Shown here: piece after piece, positions 1 through 5,123 of the stretch
Numbering within the stretch: position 1 is the stretch's first letter
Layout of the letters: each line of letters opens with the position of its first letter
From: Betaproteobacteria bacterium
Lineage (GTDB): Bacteria > Pseudomonadota > Gammaproteobacteria > Burkholderiales > SG8-41
DNA length: 5,123 nt
NCBI GenBank assembly: GCA_025353085.1
Contig: JANXRI010000168.1
Location: 1-5,123, forward strand
Reading direction: 5' to 3'
Notes under the pieces: generated by a model
Databases searched by the model: none
What the model was told of the DNA's origin: nothing
The model's input: the letters and a program-made list of their open reading frames with translations, nothing else
Position numbers and translations under genes: made by a program

Positions 1-762
1 TTAATGAATGATGTAGCCGCCGTCGATGACGATGTCCTGTCCTTGCAGAAATGCGGGACTTGAAGACGCAAGATAGAACGCGAGATCGGCAATCTCTTCC
101 GGTTCGCCAAGCCGTCCCACCGGCACTTTGTCCAGCAGTCGACGCGCAAGCTCGGGGCTCCTGGCGAGGCTCCGCTGCGTGTCGATCGGTCCGGGGCTGA
201 TCGCATTCACGATAATGTTCTCGCGCCCAAGTTCGTAGGCCATCGACTTGGTCAGGTGTATCAGCGCGGCCTTGGAAAGCCCGTAAAGCGCTTTCTGCGT
301 GAACGTAACGTGGCCCATCTGGCTCGCGATGTTGAGGATGCGTCCGCCGCCCTGTCGCCGCAGGATCGGCAGCACTGCCTGGCTGGCGAAGAAGGGCGCA
401 GCGAGATTGACAGCCACCCCAAGATCGAACTGTGCGCGCGTGTAATTGCCGAAGTCCTCCGATATGCGGATCGCGGCGTTGTTCATCAGCACGTCGATGC
501 GACCGAATAGGGTGTCGGCTTGCGCAACCATACGCTCGGCCGCGCCCGGCTCGCCGAGATCGATCAGCGCCGATTCGATACGCCCTGCGTGCGGAAACGC
601 GCGGCATTCGCGCACGGCCGTTTCGAGTTGCTCCGCGGTGCCCTCTGCGACGAGAAACACCGACGCGCCGGCTTGGGCGAACCGCTTCGCGGTTGCATTG
701 CCGATACCGCGCGGGGTCGACGCACCCGTTACGATGGCGACCTTGCCTTTGAGTTCATCCAT
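1..762 (-). CDS. Classical SDR-family NAD(P)-dependent oxidoreductase (253 aa, complete)
   Basis: This is a cytoplasmic Rossmann-fold dehydrogenase/reductase that probably oxidises a secondary alcohol or reduces a ketone; the substrate is unknown. Visible motifs are the glycine-rich cofactor loop TGASTPRGIG (residues 12-21), NNAA (94-97), and the tetrad N119, S147, Y160, K164 (YxxxK in YGLSK), followed by the SPGPI loop at 189-193. The C-terminus (GQDIVIDGGY) is typical of FabG-like SDRs, and 253 aa is the normal family length. Glu40 sits at the end of the second beta strand, where an acidic residue usually favours NAD over NADP (inference). The glycine loop has two residues more than the textbook TGxxxGxG, a variant I recall from other SDRs. 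The start is supported by GGGGAG 9 nt upstream. The gene starts 4 nt after the Bug gene on the same strand, so the two are very likely co-transcribed. The stop codon is the first triplet of the window. Family assignment is firm; the reaction is not. Confidence 0.95.
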   Translation of the reverse strand: MDELKGKVAIVTGASTPRGIGNATAKRFAQAGASVFLVAEGTAEQLETAVRECRAFPHAGRIESALIDLGEPGAAERMVAQADTLFGRIDVLMNNAAIRISEDFGNYTRAQFDLGVAVNLAAPFFASQAVLPILRRQGGGRILNIASQMGHVTFTQKALYGLSKAALIHLTKSMAYELGRENIIVNAISPGPIDTQRSLARSPELARRLLDKVPVGRLGEPEEIADLAFYLASSSPAFLQGQDIVIDGGYIIH

Positions 763-766
763 ATGC

Positions 767-1759
767 TTATTCTCCCCGGATGCCGGCTTCTTTGATCACG
801 ATGGCGAGTTGCGCGGTCTCCGTCTTGATGCGCGCGGCGAGTTCGGCCGGTGTGCTCGTCTCGCGGTCCAGCCCCAAGCGCGCCATCGTACTCTGCACAT
901 CGGGGTGCTGGAGCGCCTTGAGCGATTCGTTGCGAATCCGCTCGACGATACTTTTCGGCGTCCCGCTCGGGACGAACAGTCCAAACCACGCGATATTCTC
1001 GAAGCCGGGGTAACCCAACTCGGCTACTGTCGGCAGATCCGAGGTCACCTTGTGCCGTTTCGCTCCGGTAGTCGCCAGCGCGCGCAACCGCCCGCTCGTG
1101 AAGTACGCGAGGGTCGAGGGTACTGCCCCTACCAGCACCGGGGCCTCGCCCGCGAGCACGCCGGCAATCGCCGGCCCCGCCCCTTTATAGGCAATGTGCG
1201 TCATTTCGAACCCGGCGCGGCTCTTCAGCAGCTCGGCCGCCAGGTGCAGCGAGCCGCCCACGCCGCTCGATGCGTAGTTGAGCGCTCCCGGTTTCTGCTT
1301 CGCAAGCGCGACCAGCTCCTTGAACGTCTTGACGGGAACGCTCGGGTGCACAAGCACGATGTGCTCGTGCGTCGCAAGCACAGTAATCGGTTGCAGATCT
1401 TTCTCGACGTTGAAAGGGAGTTTGTAGAGGCTGGGGCTGGCGGTGAGTTGAGTGTTCAACGCGAGGAACACCGTGTGCCCGTCCGGGTTTGCATGCGCGG
1501 CAGTTTCGGCCCCGAGATTCCCGCCGGCGCCGCCGCGATTGTCTACGATCCAGTTCTGCCCCATGGCGTCGCCGAGCTTTGGCGTAATGATGCGCGCGAG
1601 CGCGTCGGTACTGCCGCCAGGGGGAAATCCAACGAGCAGCCGGACGGGACGCGTCGGATACGCGGGCTCTGCGGCGTGCCCGATACCGGCAGTTGCCGCC
1701 AGGAGCGCGGCGAGCACGCGGGCTGTTCGCGCTGCGCGGATATTGATAGCCATCGTCAT
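767..1759 (-). CDS. Bug/TctC-family periplasmic substrate-binding protein 1 (330 aa)
   Basis: This is an extracytoplasmic solute receptor of the tripartite tricarboxylate transporter class. Known relatives bind small carboxylates, amino acids or nicotinate-like molecules in the periplasm. A signal peptide is visible: basic residues up to R14, a hydrophobic stretch VLAALLAATAGIG, and likely cleavage near A29/A30 before EPAYPTRPVR. Family marks follow: the first ligand loop FPPGGSTD (45-52), VDNRGGAGGNLG (72-83), NPDGHT (91-96), the second-domain segment ASSGVGGSLHLAAE (163-176), THIAYKGAGPA (187-197) and TSGRLRALA (221-229). The 330-aa length is usual. The frame stays open upstream to an ATG at 1870, but that would put 37 non-signal residues before the signal peptide. 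The ATG at 1757-1759 has AAGAGGA 8 nt upstream; a second ATG at 1751-1753 is less well spaced. No lipobox is seen. It heads a two-gene unit with the SDR. No TctA or TctB partner is present, so it is an orphan receptor here and its ligand is unknown. Confidence 0.95.
   Translation of the reverse strand: MTMAINIRAARTARVLAALLAATAGIGHAAEPAYPTRPVRLLVGFPPGGSTDALARIITPKLGDAMGQNWIVDNRGGAGGNLGAETAAHANPDGHTVFLALNTQLTASPSLYKLPFNVEKDLQPITVLATHEHIVLVHPSVPVKTFKELVALAKQKPGALNYASSGVGGSLHLAAELLKSRAGFEMTHIAYKGAGPAIAGVLAGEAPVLVGAVPSTLAYFTSGRLRALATTGAKRHKVTSDLPTVAELGYPGFENIAWFGLFVPSGTPKSIVERIRNESLKALQHPDVQSTMARLGLDRETSTPAELAARIKTETAQLAIVIKEAGIRGE
772..777 (-). promoter_or_regulatory. Shine-Dalgarno of the SDR gene, inside the end of the Bug gene
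   Basis: On the minus strand GGGGAG lies 9 nt before the SDR ATG. It overlaps the last sense codons (Arg-Gly-Glu) of the upstream Bug gene, whose TAA is at 767-769. Ribosomes finishing the Bug gene would therefore pass directly over the SDR initiation site, which fits translational coupling. Confidence 0.7.
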
Positions 1760-1767
1760 AGTGCGTG

Positions 1768-1774
1768 TCCTCTT
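1768..1774 (-). promoter_or_regulatory. Shine-Dalgarno that fixes the Bug 1 start
   Basis: AAGAGGA on the minus strand lies 8 nt before the ATG at 1757-1759. It supports this start over the in-frame ATG at 1870, which would add 37 residues in front of the signal peptide. Confidence 0.65.
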
Positions 1775-1783
1775 GTTCAGTAG

Positions 1784-1789
1784 AATATA
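1784..1789 (-). promoter_or_regulatory. Candidate -10 element for the Bug 1-SDR unit
   Basis: TATATT on the minus strand matches the sigma-70 -10 consensus at five of six positions and would give a leader of roughly 18 nt that includes the Shine-Dalgarno site. At 17-bp spacing the -35 position reads TGGCGC, which is poor, so the promoter may be weak or need an activator. The element shares five bases with the plus-strand candidate. Confidence 0.35.
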
Positions 1790-1791
1790 AT
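1786..1791 (+). promoter_or_regulatory. Candidate -10 element for the oxygenase-Bug 2 unit
   Basis: A perfect TATAAT lies about 78 nt upstream of the oxygenase start, in an otherwise GC-rich gap. No convincing -35 hexamer is seen 16-18 bp upstream and there is no extended -10 TG. A leader of about 70 nt would result. The call rests on the -10 match and the divergent gene layout. Confidence 0.35.
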
Positions 1792-1806
1792 GACACATTC
1801 CGGTAC

Positions 1807-1829
1807 GCGCCAGTGCAGGGCGATGGCGC
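1807..1829. promoter_or_regulatory. Inverted repeat in the divergent promoter region, possible operator
   Basis: GCGCCA (1807-1812) and TGGCGC (1824-1829) form a perfect 6-bp dyad with an 11-bp spacer. The left arm falls where the -35 of the minus-strand promoter would be, and the whole element lies downstream of the plus-strand -10. A regulator bound here could affect both transcription units. In GC-rich DNA a 6-bp dyad can arise by chance, and no regulator gene is in the window. Confidence 0.25.
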
Positions 1830-1868
1830 CACTCGCGACAGTTCATTGGCCTGAAACATTCTATTGAC

Positions 1869-2750
1869 ATGCCCCTACGTCTGACACCCGCGCAGGTTGC
1901 CGCCTACCGGCGCGACGGCTATTTGTTTCCGCTACCCGCGTTCACGCGCGCGGAAGCCGCCCGCTATCGTGCCGAACTCGATGCATTTGAACGTAGACTG
2001 GGCGGTCTGCTGACTGCACAGGAACGCAAGTGGCGTTCGCGTACCTTCCTGCTATTCGGCTGGGGGCAGCAGCTCGCGCGGCATGCCGCGATCCTCGATG
2101 TCATCGAGGACATTATCGGGCCGGACATCGTGATATTGACGAGCACATTCTTCATCAAGGAGCCCGGCGCGCCGGACGTGGCGGGCTGGCATCAGGACGC
2201 CGCGTATTTCGGTCTTGACCCGAACGACGTGCACGTCACCGCGTGGGTCGCGCTGTCTGAAGTAACACCCGGCAGTGGCTGCATGCAGATGCTGCCGGGC
2301 AGCTATCGTCGCGGCCAGTTGGCGCACGCCATCGGACTCGGTTCGAGTGTGAATGCGGCGGGCCAGTACGTGCTGGATCCGCAGGTGGACGGCAGCGCGG
2401 CGGACATTGTTCTCGAGCCGGGCCAGTTCTCCCTGCACAACAGCCTGACGGTGCATCAATCCGGACCGAACGCTTCCGCCGGCCGGCGGATTGGAATCGG
2501 CATCAGCTATATGCCGGCGACCACGCGCCATACGGGTTCGCAGCCGGTGCCGGTGCACCTAGTGCGCGGCTGTTTGCCAAGAGACCACCGGTTCCAGTTG
2601 GAACCCGCCCCGGGCGCGGATTTTGACAGCCAGGCGCTGGCGGTGCACGACGCCTCCTACAAGCGATTTCGCGCGTTATATGCGGAGCAAATGGAGCGGC
2701 ATGCCGCGCGCTTCGGGCTGGCGCTGGAGCCCGGAGTCAAAGCGACTTAG
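1869..2750 (+). CDS. Phytanoyl-CoA dioxygenase (PhyH)-like Fe(II)/2-oxoglutarate-dependent oxygenase (293 aa)
   Basis: This is a predicted cytoplasmic non-haem iron oxygenase. Members couple oxidative decarboxylation of 2-oxoglutarate to hydroxylation, or sometimes another oxidation, of a small substrate. The N-terminus (LTPAQVAAYRRDGYLF) is a typical PhyH opening. The metal-binding HxD is H108-Q-D110 (GWHQDAAYF) and the distal histidine is probably H196 in LTVHQSGPN. R206/R207 in the following RRIGIGISYMP is the expected 2-oxoglutarate carboxylate ligand. Because the aspartate is kept, it should be a hydroxylase-type enzyme and not an HxA/HxG halogenase of the SyrB2 type. The length fits bacterial members. 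The ATG is the first possible start in this frame after the gap, and no Shine-Dalgarno is recognisable. The Bug 2 gene follows after 19 nt, so they form one unit. Despite the family name, phytanoyl-CoA is unlikely as the substrate; bacterial members act on very diverse molecules. Confidence 0.93.
   Translation: MPLRLTPAQVAAYRRDGYLFPLPAFTRAEAARYRAELDAFERRLGGLLTAQERKWRSRTFLLFGWGQQLARHAAILDVIEDIIGPDIVILTSTFFIKEPGAPDVAGWHQDAAYFGLDPNDVHVTAWVALSEVTPGSGCMQMLPGSYRRGQLAHAIGLGSSVNAAGQYVLDPQVDGSAADIVLEPGQFSLHNSLTVHQSGPNASAGRRIGIGISYMPATTRHTGSQPVPVHLVRGCLPRDHRFQLEPAPGADFDSQALAVHDASYKRFRALYAEQMERHAARFGLALEPGVKAT
2475..2490. repeat. 16-bp perfect palindrome inside the oxygenase gene
   Basis: TCCGCCGGCCGGCGGA is its own reverse complement. 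It encodes Ser203-Ala-Gly-Arg-Arg plus the first base of Ile208, the segment carrying the predicted 2-oxoglutarate-binding arginine. Codon choice for a conserved protein motif in GC-rich DNA is the simplest explanation, so a regulatory role is doubtful. Confidence 0.5.
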
Positions 2751-2769
2751 CAGGCTGGACAATCCAAGG

Positions 2770-3804
2770 ATGGATATAAACGGGAGCAGGCATACGGCCA
2801 TTGCAAGAAATTCGCGGATTGGCGTCAAGCTGACGTTGCGCGCCGCAGCGAGTTGTTTGCTGGCGACTGCTTGTTGCGCGGTTCTCTTGCCGCGTGCGCA
2901 GGCGCAGACTTATCCTGCCAAACCGATCAGGCTGATTATTCCGTTCGGCGTCGGCGGATCTTCCGACAATACCTGGCGCATCGTCGCGCCCAAACTTTCT
3001 GAAGCACTGGGCCAGCAGGTGGTCATCGACAATCGGGCAGGTGCCGGCAGCACGATTGGGGCGGCATTGGTCGCCAGCGCGCCGCCTGACGGTTACACCC
3101 TGCTGGGCACCGCCAACGTGCATGCACTGAGCGGCGCGCTTTACAAAGGATTGTCCTATCACCCGGTCAACGATTTCGATGCCGTTGCCCGGCTGGCGGA
3201 ACTCGCGACCGTATTGGTCGTGCACCCGTCGTTGCCGGTAAAGTCCGTGCGCGAGCTGATCGCGCTGGCCAAATCCAAACCGGGCAGGATCGACTATTGC
3301 TCTGCCGGCGTTGGCACCGGGCAGCACATGTTCATGACGCTGTTCATGTCGATGGCGGCCATCGAGATGACGCACGTTCCGTACAAGAGCACCAACACCA
3401 TGCTGCCCGATCTGATCGCCGGCCGCGTGCAGGCCAATATCTCGGCGACTTCGATCAGCGTGCCGCATGTCACCAGCGGCCGCCTGCGCGCGCTGGCTGT
3501 GACGTCCGCCCGGCGCTCCCAGTTCATTCCCGAGGTGCCGACGCTCAACGAGGCGGGCGTCAGCGGATATGAGGCGGCGTTGCAGGAAGGGCTGCTCGCG
3601 CGCAAGGGCGTGCCCGCTGAAATTATCAGCCGTCTGGAGCGGGAGTTGAAGCGCATCAGCAATTTGCCCGACGTGCAGAAAAGCCTGCTGGCGTCGGGCA
3701 GTGAACCGGCTTTTGCAGCGGCCGATCAGTTTAATGCAATACTCAAGGGCGACTTCGAAAAATGGAGCAGACTGATCCAGCAAGTGGGGATAAAAGTTGA
3801 CTGA
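2770..3804 (+). CDS. Bug/TctC-family periplasmic substrate-binding protein 2 (344 aa)
   Basis: This is a second orphan solute receptor, clearly diverged from the first. From the ATG at 2770 there is a long signal peptide: basic residues up to R24, a hydrophobic core AAASCLLATACCAVLLP, and likely cleavage after RAQA (residue 45) before QTYPAKPIRLI. Cysteines at 29, 35 and 36 do not sit in a good lipobox, so a soluble periplasmic protein is more likely than a lipoprotein. Family marks are PFGVGGSSDN (58-67), VVIDNRAGAGSTIG (84-97), PPDGYT (105-110), CSAGVGTGQH (177-186), THVPYKSTNTMLPDLIAG (201-218) and TSGRLRALAVT (235-245). The first ligand loop differs from the common PFPPGGSTD, suggesting another ligand. 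The frame is open further upstream, but that part overlaps the oxygenase gene and lies ahead of the signal peptide. Ribosome-binding signals are weak, with AAGGA abutting the ATG. It lies 19 nt after the oxygenase, so joint expression is expected. Confidence 0.93.
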   Translation: MDINGSRHTAIARNSRIGVKLTLRAAASCLLATACCAVLLPRAQAQTYPAKPIRLIIPFGVGGSSDNTWRIVAPKLSEALGQQVVIDNRAGAGSTIGAALVASAPPDGYTLLGTANVHALSGALYKGLSYHPVNDFDAVARLAELATVLVVHPSLPVKSVRELIALAKSKPGRIDYCSAGVGTGQHMFMTLFMSMAAIEMTHVPYKSTNTMLPDLIAGRVQANISATSISVPHVTSGRLRALAVTSARRSQFIPEVPTLNEAGVSGYEAALQEGLLARKGVPAEIISRLERELKRISNLPDVQKSLLASGSEPAFAAADQFNAILKGDFEKWSRLIQQVGIKVD

Positions 3805-3811
3805 CCGTGAC

Positions 3812-3889
3812 ATGAATTTCTTCCGTTCGGCAAGACGCTATTTGTGCATGCATGACATGCGGCGGTTTTTTCATATCGCCAAATGGTAA
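3812..3889 (+). other. Possible 25-codon small ORF bridging Bug 2 and the epimerase
   Basis: An ATG 7 nt after the Bug 2 stop opens a 25-residue frame (MNFFRSARRYLCMHDMRRFF, then HIAKW) whose TAA overlaps the epimerase start by 7 nt. The peptide is basic and aromatic and is not recognised. There is no Shine-Dalgarno site. It could be a leader peptide coupling translation into the epimerase, which itself lacks a clear ribosome-binding site, or simply chance. Confidence 0.15.
3846..3871 (+). terminator. Weak terminator-like hairpin with a T run
   Basis: GCATG (3846-3850) can pair with CATGC (3856-3860) around a 5-nt loop, followed by GGCGG and a run of six T (3866-3871). The stem is short and separated from the T run by five bases, so it is at best an inefficient terminator or attenuator between Bug 2 and the epimerase. 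Confidence 0.2.
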
Positions 3890-4872
3890 CGCTTGTCACC
3901 GGCGGCACCGGTTTCGTTGGCATCAACATCGTTGAAGCGCTGCTCGCGCGCGGTCAGGAGGTTATCGCATTCGGACAGGCGCCGCTGCCGGAGGGCGCGC
4001 GTCGCGCTTTCGCGCAGTATGGCAGCAAGCTGCGCGTGGTCTTGGGCGACGTGCGCGATGGCACGGCCCTTGATCAACTGTTCAGGGAACACCGGGTCGA
4101 TCAGTTGGTGCACGGTGCGGTAATCACCGCCGGAGTGGAACGCGAGACGCGCGATCCGGACGGCATCATCGATGTCAACGTGCGGGGCACGGTGCGGGTC
4201 GTGCAAAGCGCGCACACGCATGGCGTTGGCCGCATCGTCTACGTGAGTTCGGGTTCGGCATACGGCGAGTCGCTGTTCACCGAACAGCGACTGTTCGAGG
4301 ACCTGACGCCCGCGCGGCCCGTATCGCTCTACCAGATTACCAAGCATGCGGCCGAGCGCACCGCGTTGCGGCTGCGCGCGGTCTGGGGGCTCGATCTCGT
4401 TTGTGTGCGCCTGGGCAGCGTGATCGGGCCGTGGGAGCGGGATACCGGCGTGCGCGATACGCTGAGCCCGCATTTCCAGTTGGCACGGCGCGCGGCAACC
4501 GGTCAGAGCGCGCGCTTGCCGGCGAGCGAAGGGCGCAAGGACCTCGTGTACAGCCGCGATGTCGCAGCCGGCATCGTCGCTCTGCTTAAGGCGCCGGCGC
4601 TCCGTCACACGCTGTATAACCTGAGTTCCGGTCGCAGCGGCGATTGGCACGGCACGCTCACGGACTGGTGCGGGCACCTGAAAAAAGTCTACCCGGGATT
4701 CGAATTTCGCACCGTCAGCGCGGACGAGCCGCACGATATTTTCGCCGCCGCCAAACTTGATCGCGCGCCGATGGATATTGGCCGTATCGTCCAGGATGTC
4801 GGATTTACACCCGCGCATGGACCCGCCGAGGCATATGCCGACATGGTCAACTGGCTGCGCCAGCAAGCGTGA
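3883..4872 (+). CDS. Extended-SDR NAD-dependent epimerase/dehydratase family protein (329 aa)
   Basis: This is a Rossmann-fold enzyme of the group that includes sugar-nucleotide epimerases and dehydratases, uronate dehydrogenases and sugar-acid dehydrogenases. Visible motifs are the cofactor loop TGGTGFVG (6-13), GDVRD (55-59), the VSSGSAYG segment with the catalytic Ser (121-128), and Y150-QIT-K154 as the YxxxK pair. RLGSVIGPW (176-184) and DLVYSRDVAAGIVALL (220-235) are typical extended-SDR substrate-side segments. The 329-aa length is normal. The second beta strand ends in VIAFGQ (27-32), without the usual acidic residue for the NAD ribose, so cofactor preference is uncertain. The ATG is the first start codon after an in-frame stop at 3853-3855; no good Shine-Dalgarno is seen. 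It lies 78 nt after Bug 2 and 38 nt before Bug 3. In a catabolic setting it may be a sugar-acid dehydrogenase/epimerase (inference); no glycan-synthesis genes are nearby. Confidence 0.92.
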   Translation: MVTLVTGGTGFVGINIVEALLARGQEVIAFGQAPLPEGARRAFAQYGSKLRVVLGDVRDGTALDQLFREHRVDQLVHGAVITAGVERETRDPDGIIDVNVRGTVRVVQSAHTHGVGRIVYVSSGSAYGESLFTEQRLFEDLTPARPVSLYQITKHAAERTALRLRAVWGLDLVCVRLGSVIGPWERDTGVRDTLSPHFQLARRAATGQSARLPASEGRKDLVYSRDVAAGIVALLKAPALRHTLYNLSSGRSGDWHGTLTDWCGHLKKVYPGFEFRTVSADEPHDIFAAAKLDRAPMDIGRIVQDVGFTPAHGPAEAYADMVNWLRQQA

Positions 4873-4901
4873 CGTCCGTGGTTCGCTTGTTTCCCTTCGA
4901 T

Positions 4902-4906
4902 GGAGG
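4902..4906 (+). promoter_or_regulatory. Shine-Dalgarno that decides the GTG start of Bug 3
   Basis: GGAGG lies 4 nt before the GTG at 4911-4913. The spacing is short, but it is the strongest ribosome-binding match on the plus strand of this window and points to a GTG start directly before a textbook signal peptide. Confidence 0.6.
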
Positions 4907-4910
4907 CAAC

Positions 4911-5123
4911 GTGAAATACTTCGCATTGATTGCAGGACTCTGCGCCGCGTCCGTCGCCATCGCGCAACCGTATCCGTCACGGCCGATCCGCTGGGTCGCC
5001 CCGTCGGCCTCCGGTTCGACGAGCGACATCGTGGCCCGGCTGGTCGCGGAAAAACTTAGCACTGCGCTGGGAACCGCCGTTACCGTGGACAACCGTCCCG
5101 GGGCCGGCGGCAATATCCCGGCG
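4911..5123 (+). CDS. Bug/TctC-family periplasmic substrate-binding protein 3 (N-terminal 71 residues, cut by the window end)
   Basis: Reading from the GTG gives a short signal peptide: MKYFALIAGLCAASVAIA, with likely cleavage after A18 before QPYPSRPIRWVAP. The Bug signatures APSASGSTSDIVARLVAE (30-47), the ALGTAVTVDNRPGAGGNI stretch (52-69) and the last residues PA follow. The frame is open to the last base of the window, so about 250 residues are missing. No in-frame ATG occurs, so ATG-only gene calling misses it. The C11 context (AGLC) is not a lipobox. The first ligand loop (SASGSTSD) differs from both other Bug proteins here, so a third ligand is likely (inference). It follows the epimerase by 38 nt on the same strand and probably belongs to the same operon. 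Confidence 0.88.
   Translation, partial: MKYFALIAGLCAASVAIAQPYPSRPIRWVAPSASGSTSDIVARLVAEKLSTALGTAVTVDNRPGAGGNIPA

Noticed and set aside
1160..1175. Perfect hairpin GCCGGC-AATC-GCCGGC
   Set aside because: It lies inside Bug 1 coding sequence, has no T run on either strand, and is made of the common GCCGGC word of GC-rich genomes.
446..1783. A 445-codon open frame on the plus strand, antisense to the SDR and Bug 1
   Set aside because: It overlaps two genes with full family motifs. The translation is rich in Arg, Ala and Pro with no recognisable domain, as expected for the reverse strand of GC-rich coding DNA.
1864..1869. Perfect TTGACA -35 hexamer on the plus strand
   Set aside because: It overlaps the oxygenase start codon, so it could only drive transcription from inside the gene, and the region 16-18 bp downstream is GC-rich with no -10 match.
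1760..1870. N-terminal extension of Bug 1 to the ATG at 1870
   Set aside because: It would put 37 residues ahead of a normal signal peptide, cross the probable promoter and leave the well-placed Shine-Dalgarno at 1768-1774 inside the gene.
2623..2769. N-terminal extension of Bug 2 to the ATG at 2623
   Set aside because: It overlaps the oxygenase C-terminus out of frame and would place 49 non-signal residues before the signal peptide.
2737..3813. A 358-codon open frame on the minus strand, antisense to Bug 2
   Set aside because: It mirrors a gene with a signal peptide and Bug motifs. The translation is low-complexity (Arg, Gln, His, Ala) and shows no domain.
4900..4914. Four-codon frame ATGGAGGCAACGTGA overlapping the Bug 3 start
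   Set aside because: It consists of the Shine-Dalgarno and start region itself and has no ribosome-binding site of its own; most likely a coincidence.
3871..4980. A 369-codon open frame on the minus strand, antisense to the epimerase
   Set aside because: It lies opposite a clear extended-SDR gene, has no recognisable motif, and also runs across the start of Bug 3.

Overview
The window looks like a piece of a GC-rich betaproteobacterial chromosome, most likely Burkholderiales (Bordetella, Achromobacter, Cupriavidus or a relative). The main reason is that it holds three different periplasmic binding proteins of the Bug/TctC family (tripartite tricarboxylate transporter receptors) within about 5 kb. 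Large expansions of 'orphan' Bug genes, away from any tctA/tctB membrane genes, are typical of that order. The genus is inferred from gene content only.

Layout. The left part is read on the minus strand: a Bug protein (767-1759), followed 4 nt later by a classical short-chain dehydrogenase/reductase (SDR) (1-762). The two are probably translationally coupled. A 109-bp divergent intergenic region (1760-1868) carries the only AT-rich patch nearby, which gives overlapping -10 candidates on both strands, plus a small dyad that could be an operator. The right part is read on the plus strand: a phytanoyl-CoA dioxygenase (PhyH)-like Fe(II)/2-oxoglutarate oxygenase (1869-2750), a second Bug protein (2770-3804), an extended-SDR NAD-dependent epimerase/dehydratase (3883-4872), and the start of a third Bug protein from a GTG codon (4911 to the window end). 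The third protein has no in-frame ATG, so an ATG-only gene search misses it.

How the genes may work together. The pattern is enzyme-Bug, repeated: SDR with Bug 1, oxygenase with Bug 2, epimerase with Bug 3. This suggests a catabolic or solute-processing locus in which periplasmic proteins capture small, probably carboxylated, compounds, and an oxygenase and two NAD(P)-dependent oxidoreductases process them in the cytoplasm. No membrane transporter subunit, regulator or CoA ligase is visible, so the substrate and pathway cannot be named. All five complete genes keep their family motifs and show no frameshift. I see no RNA genes, mobile elements or CRISPR arrays.
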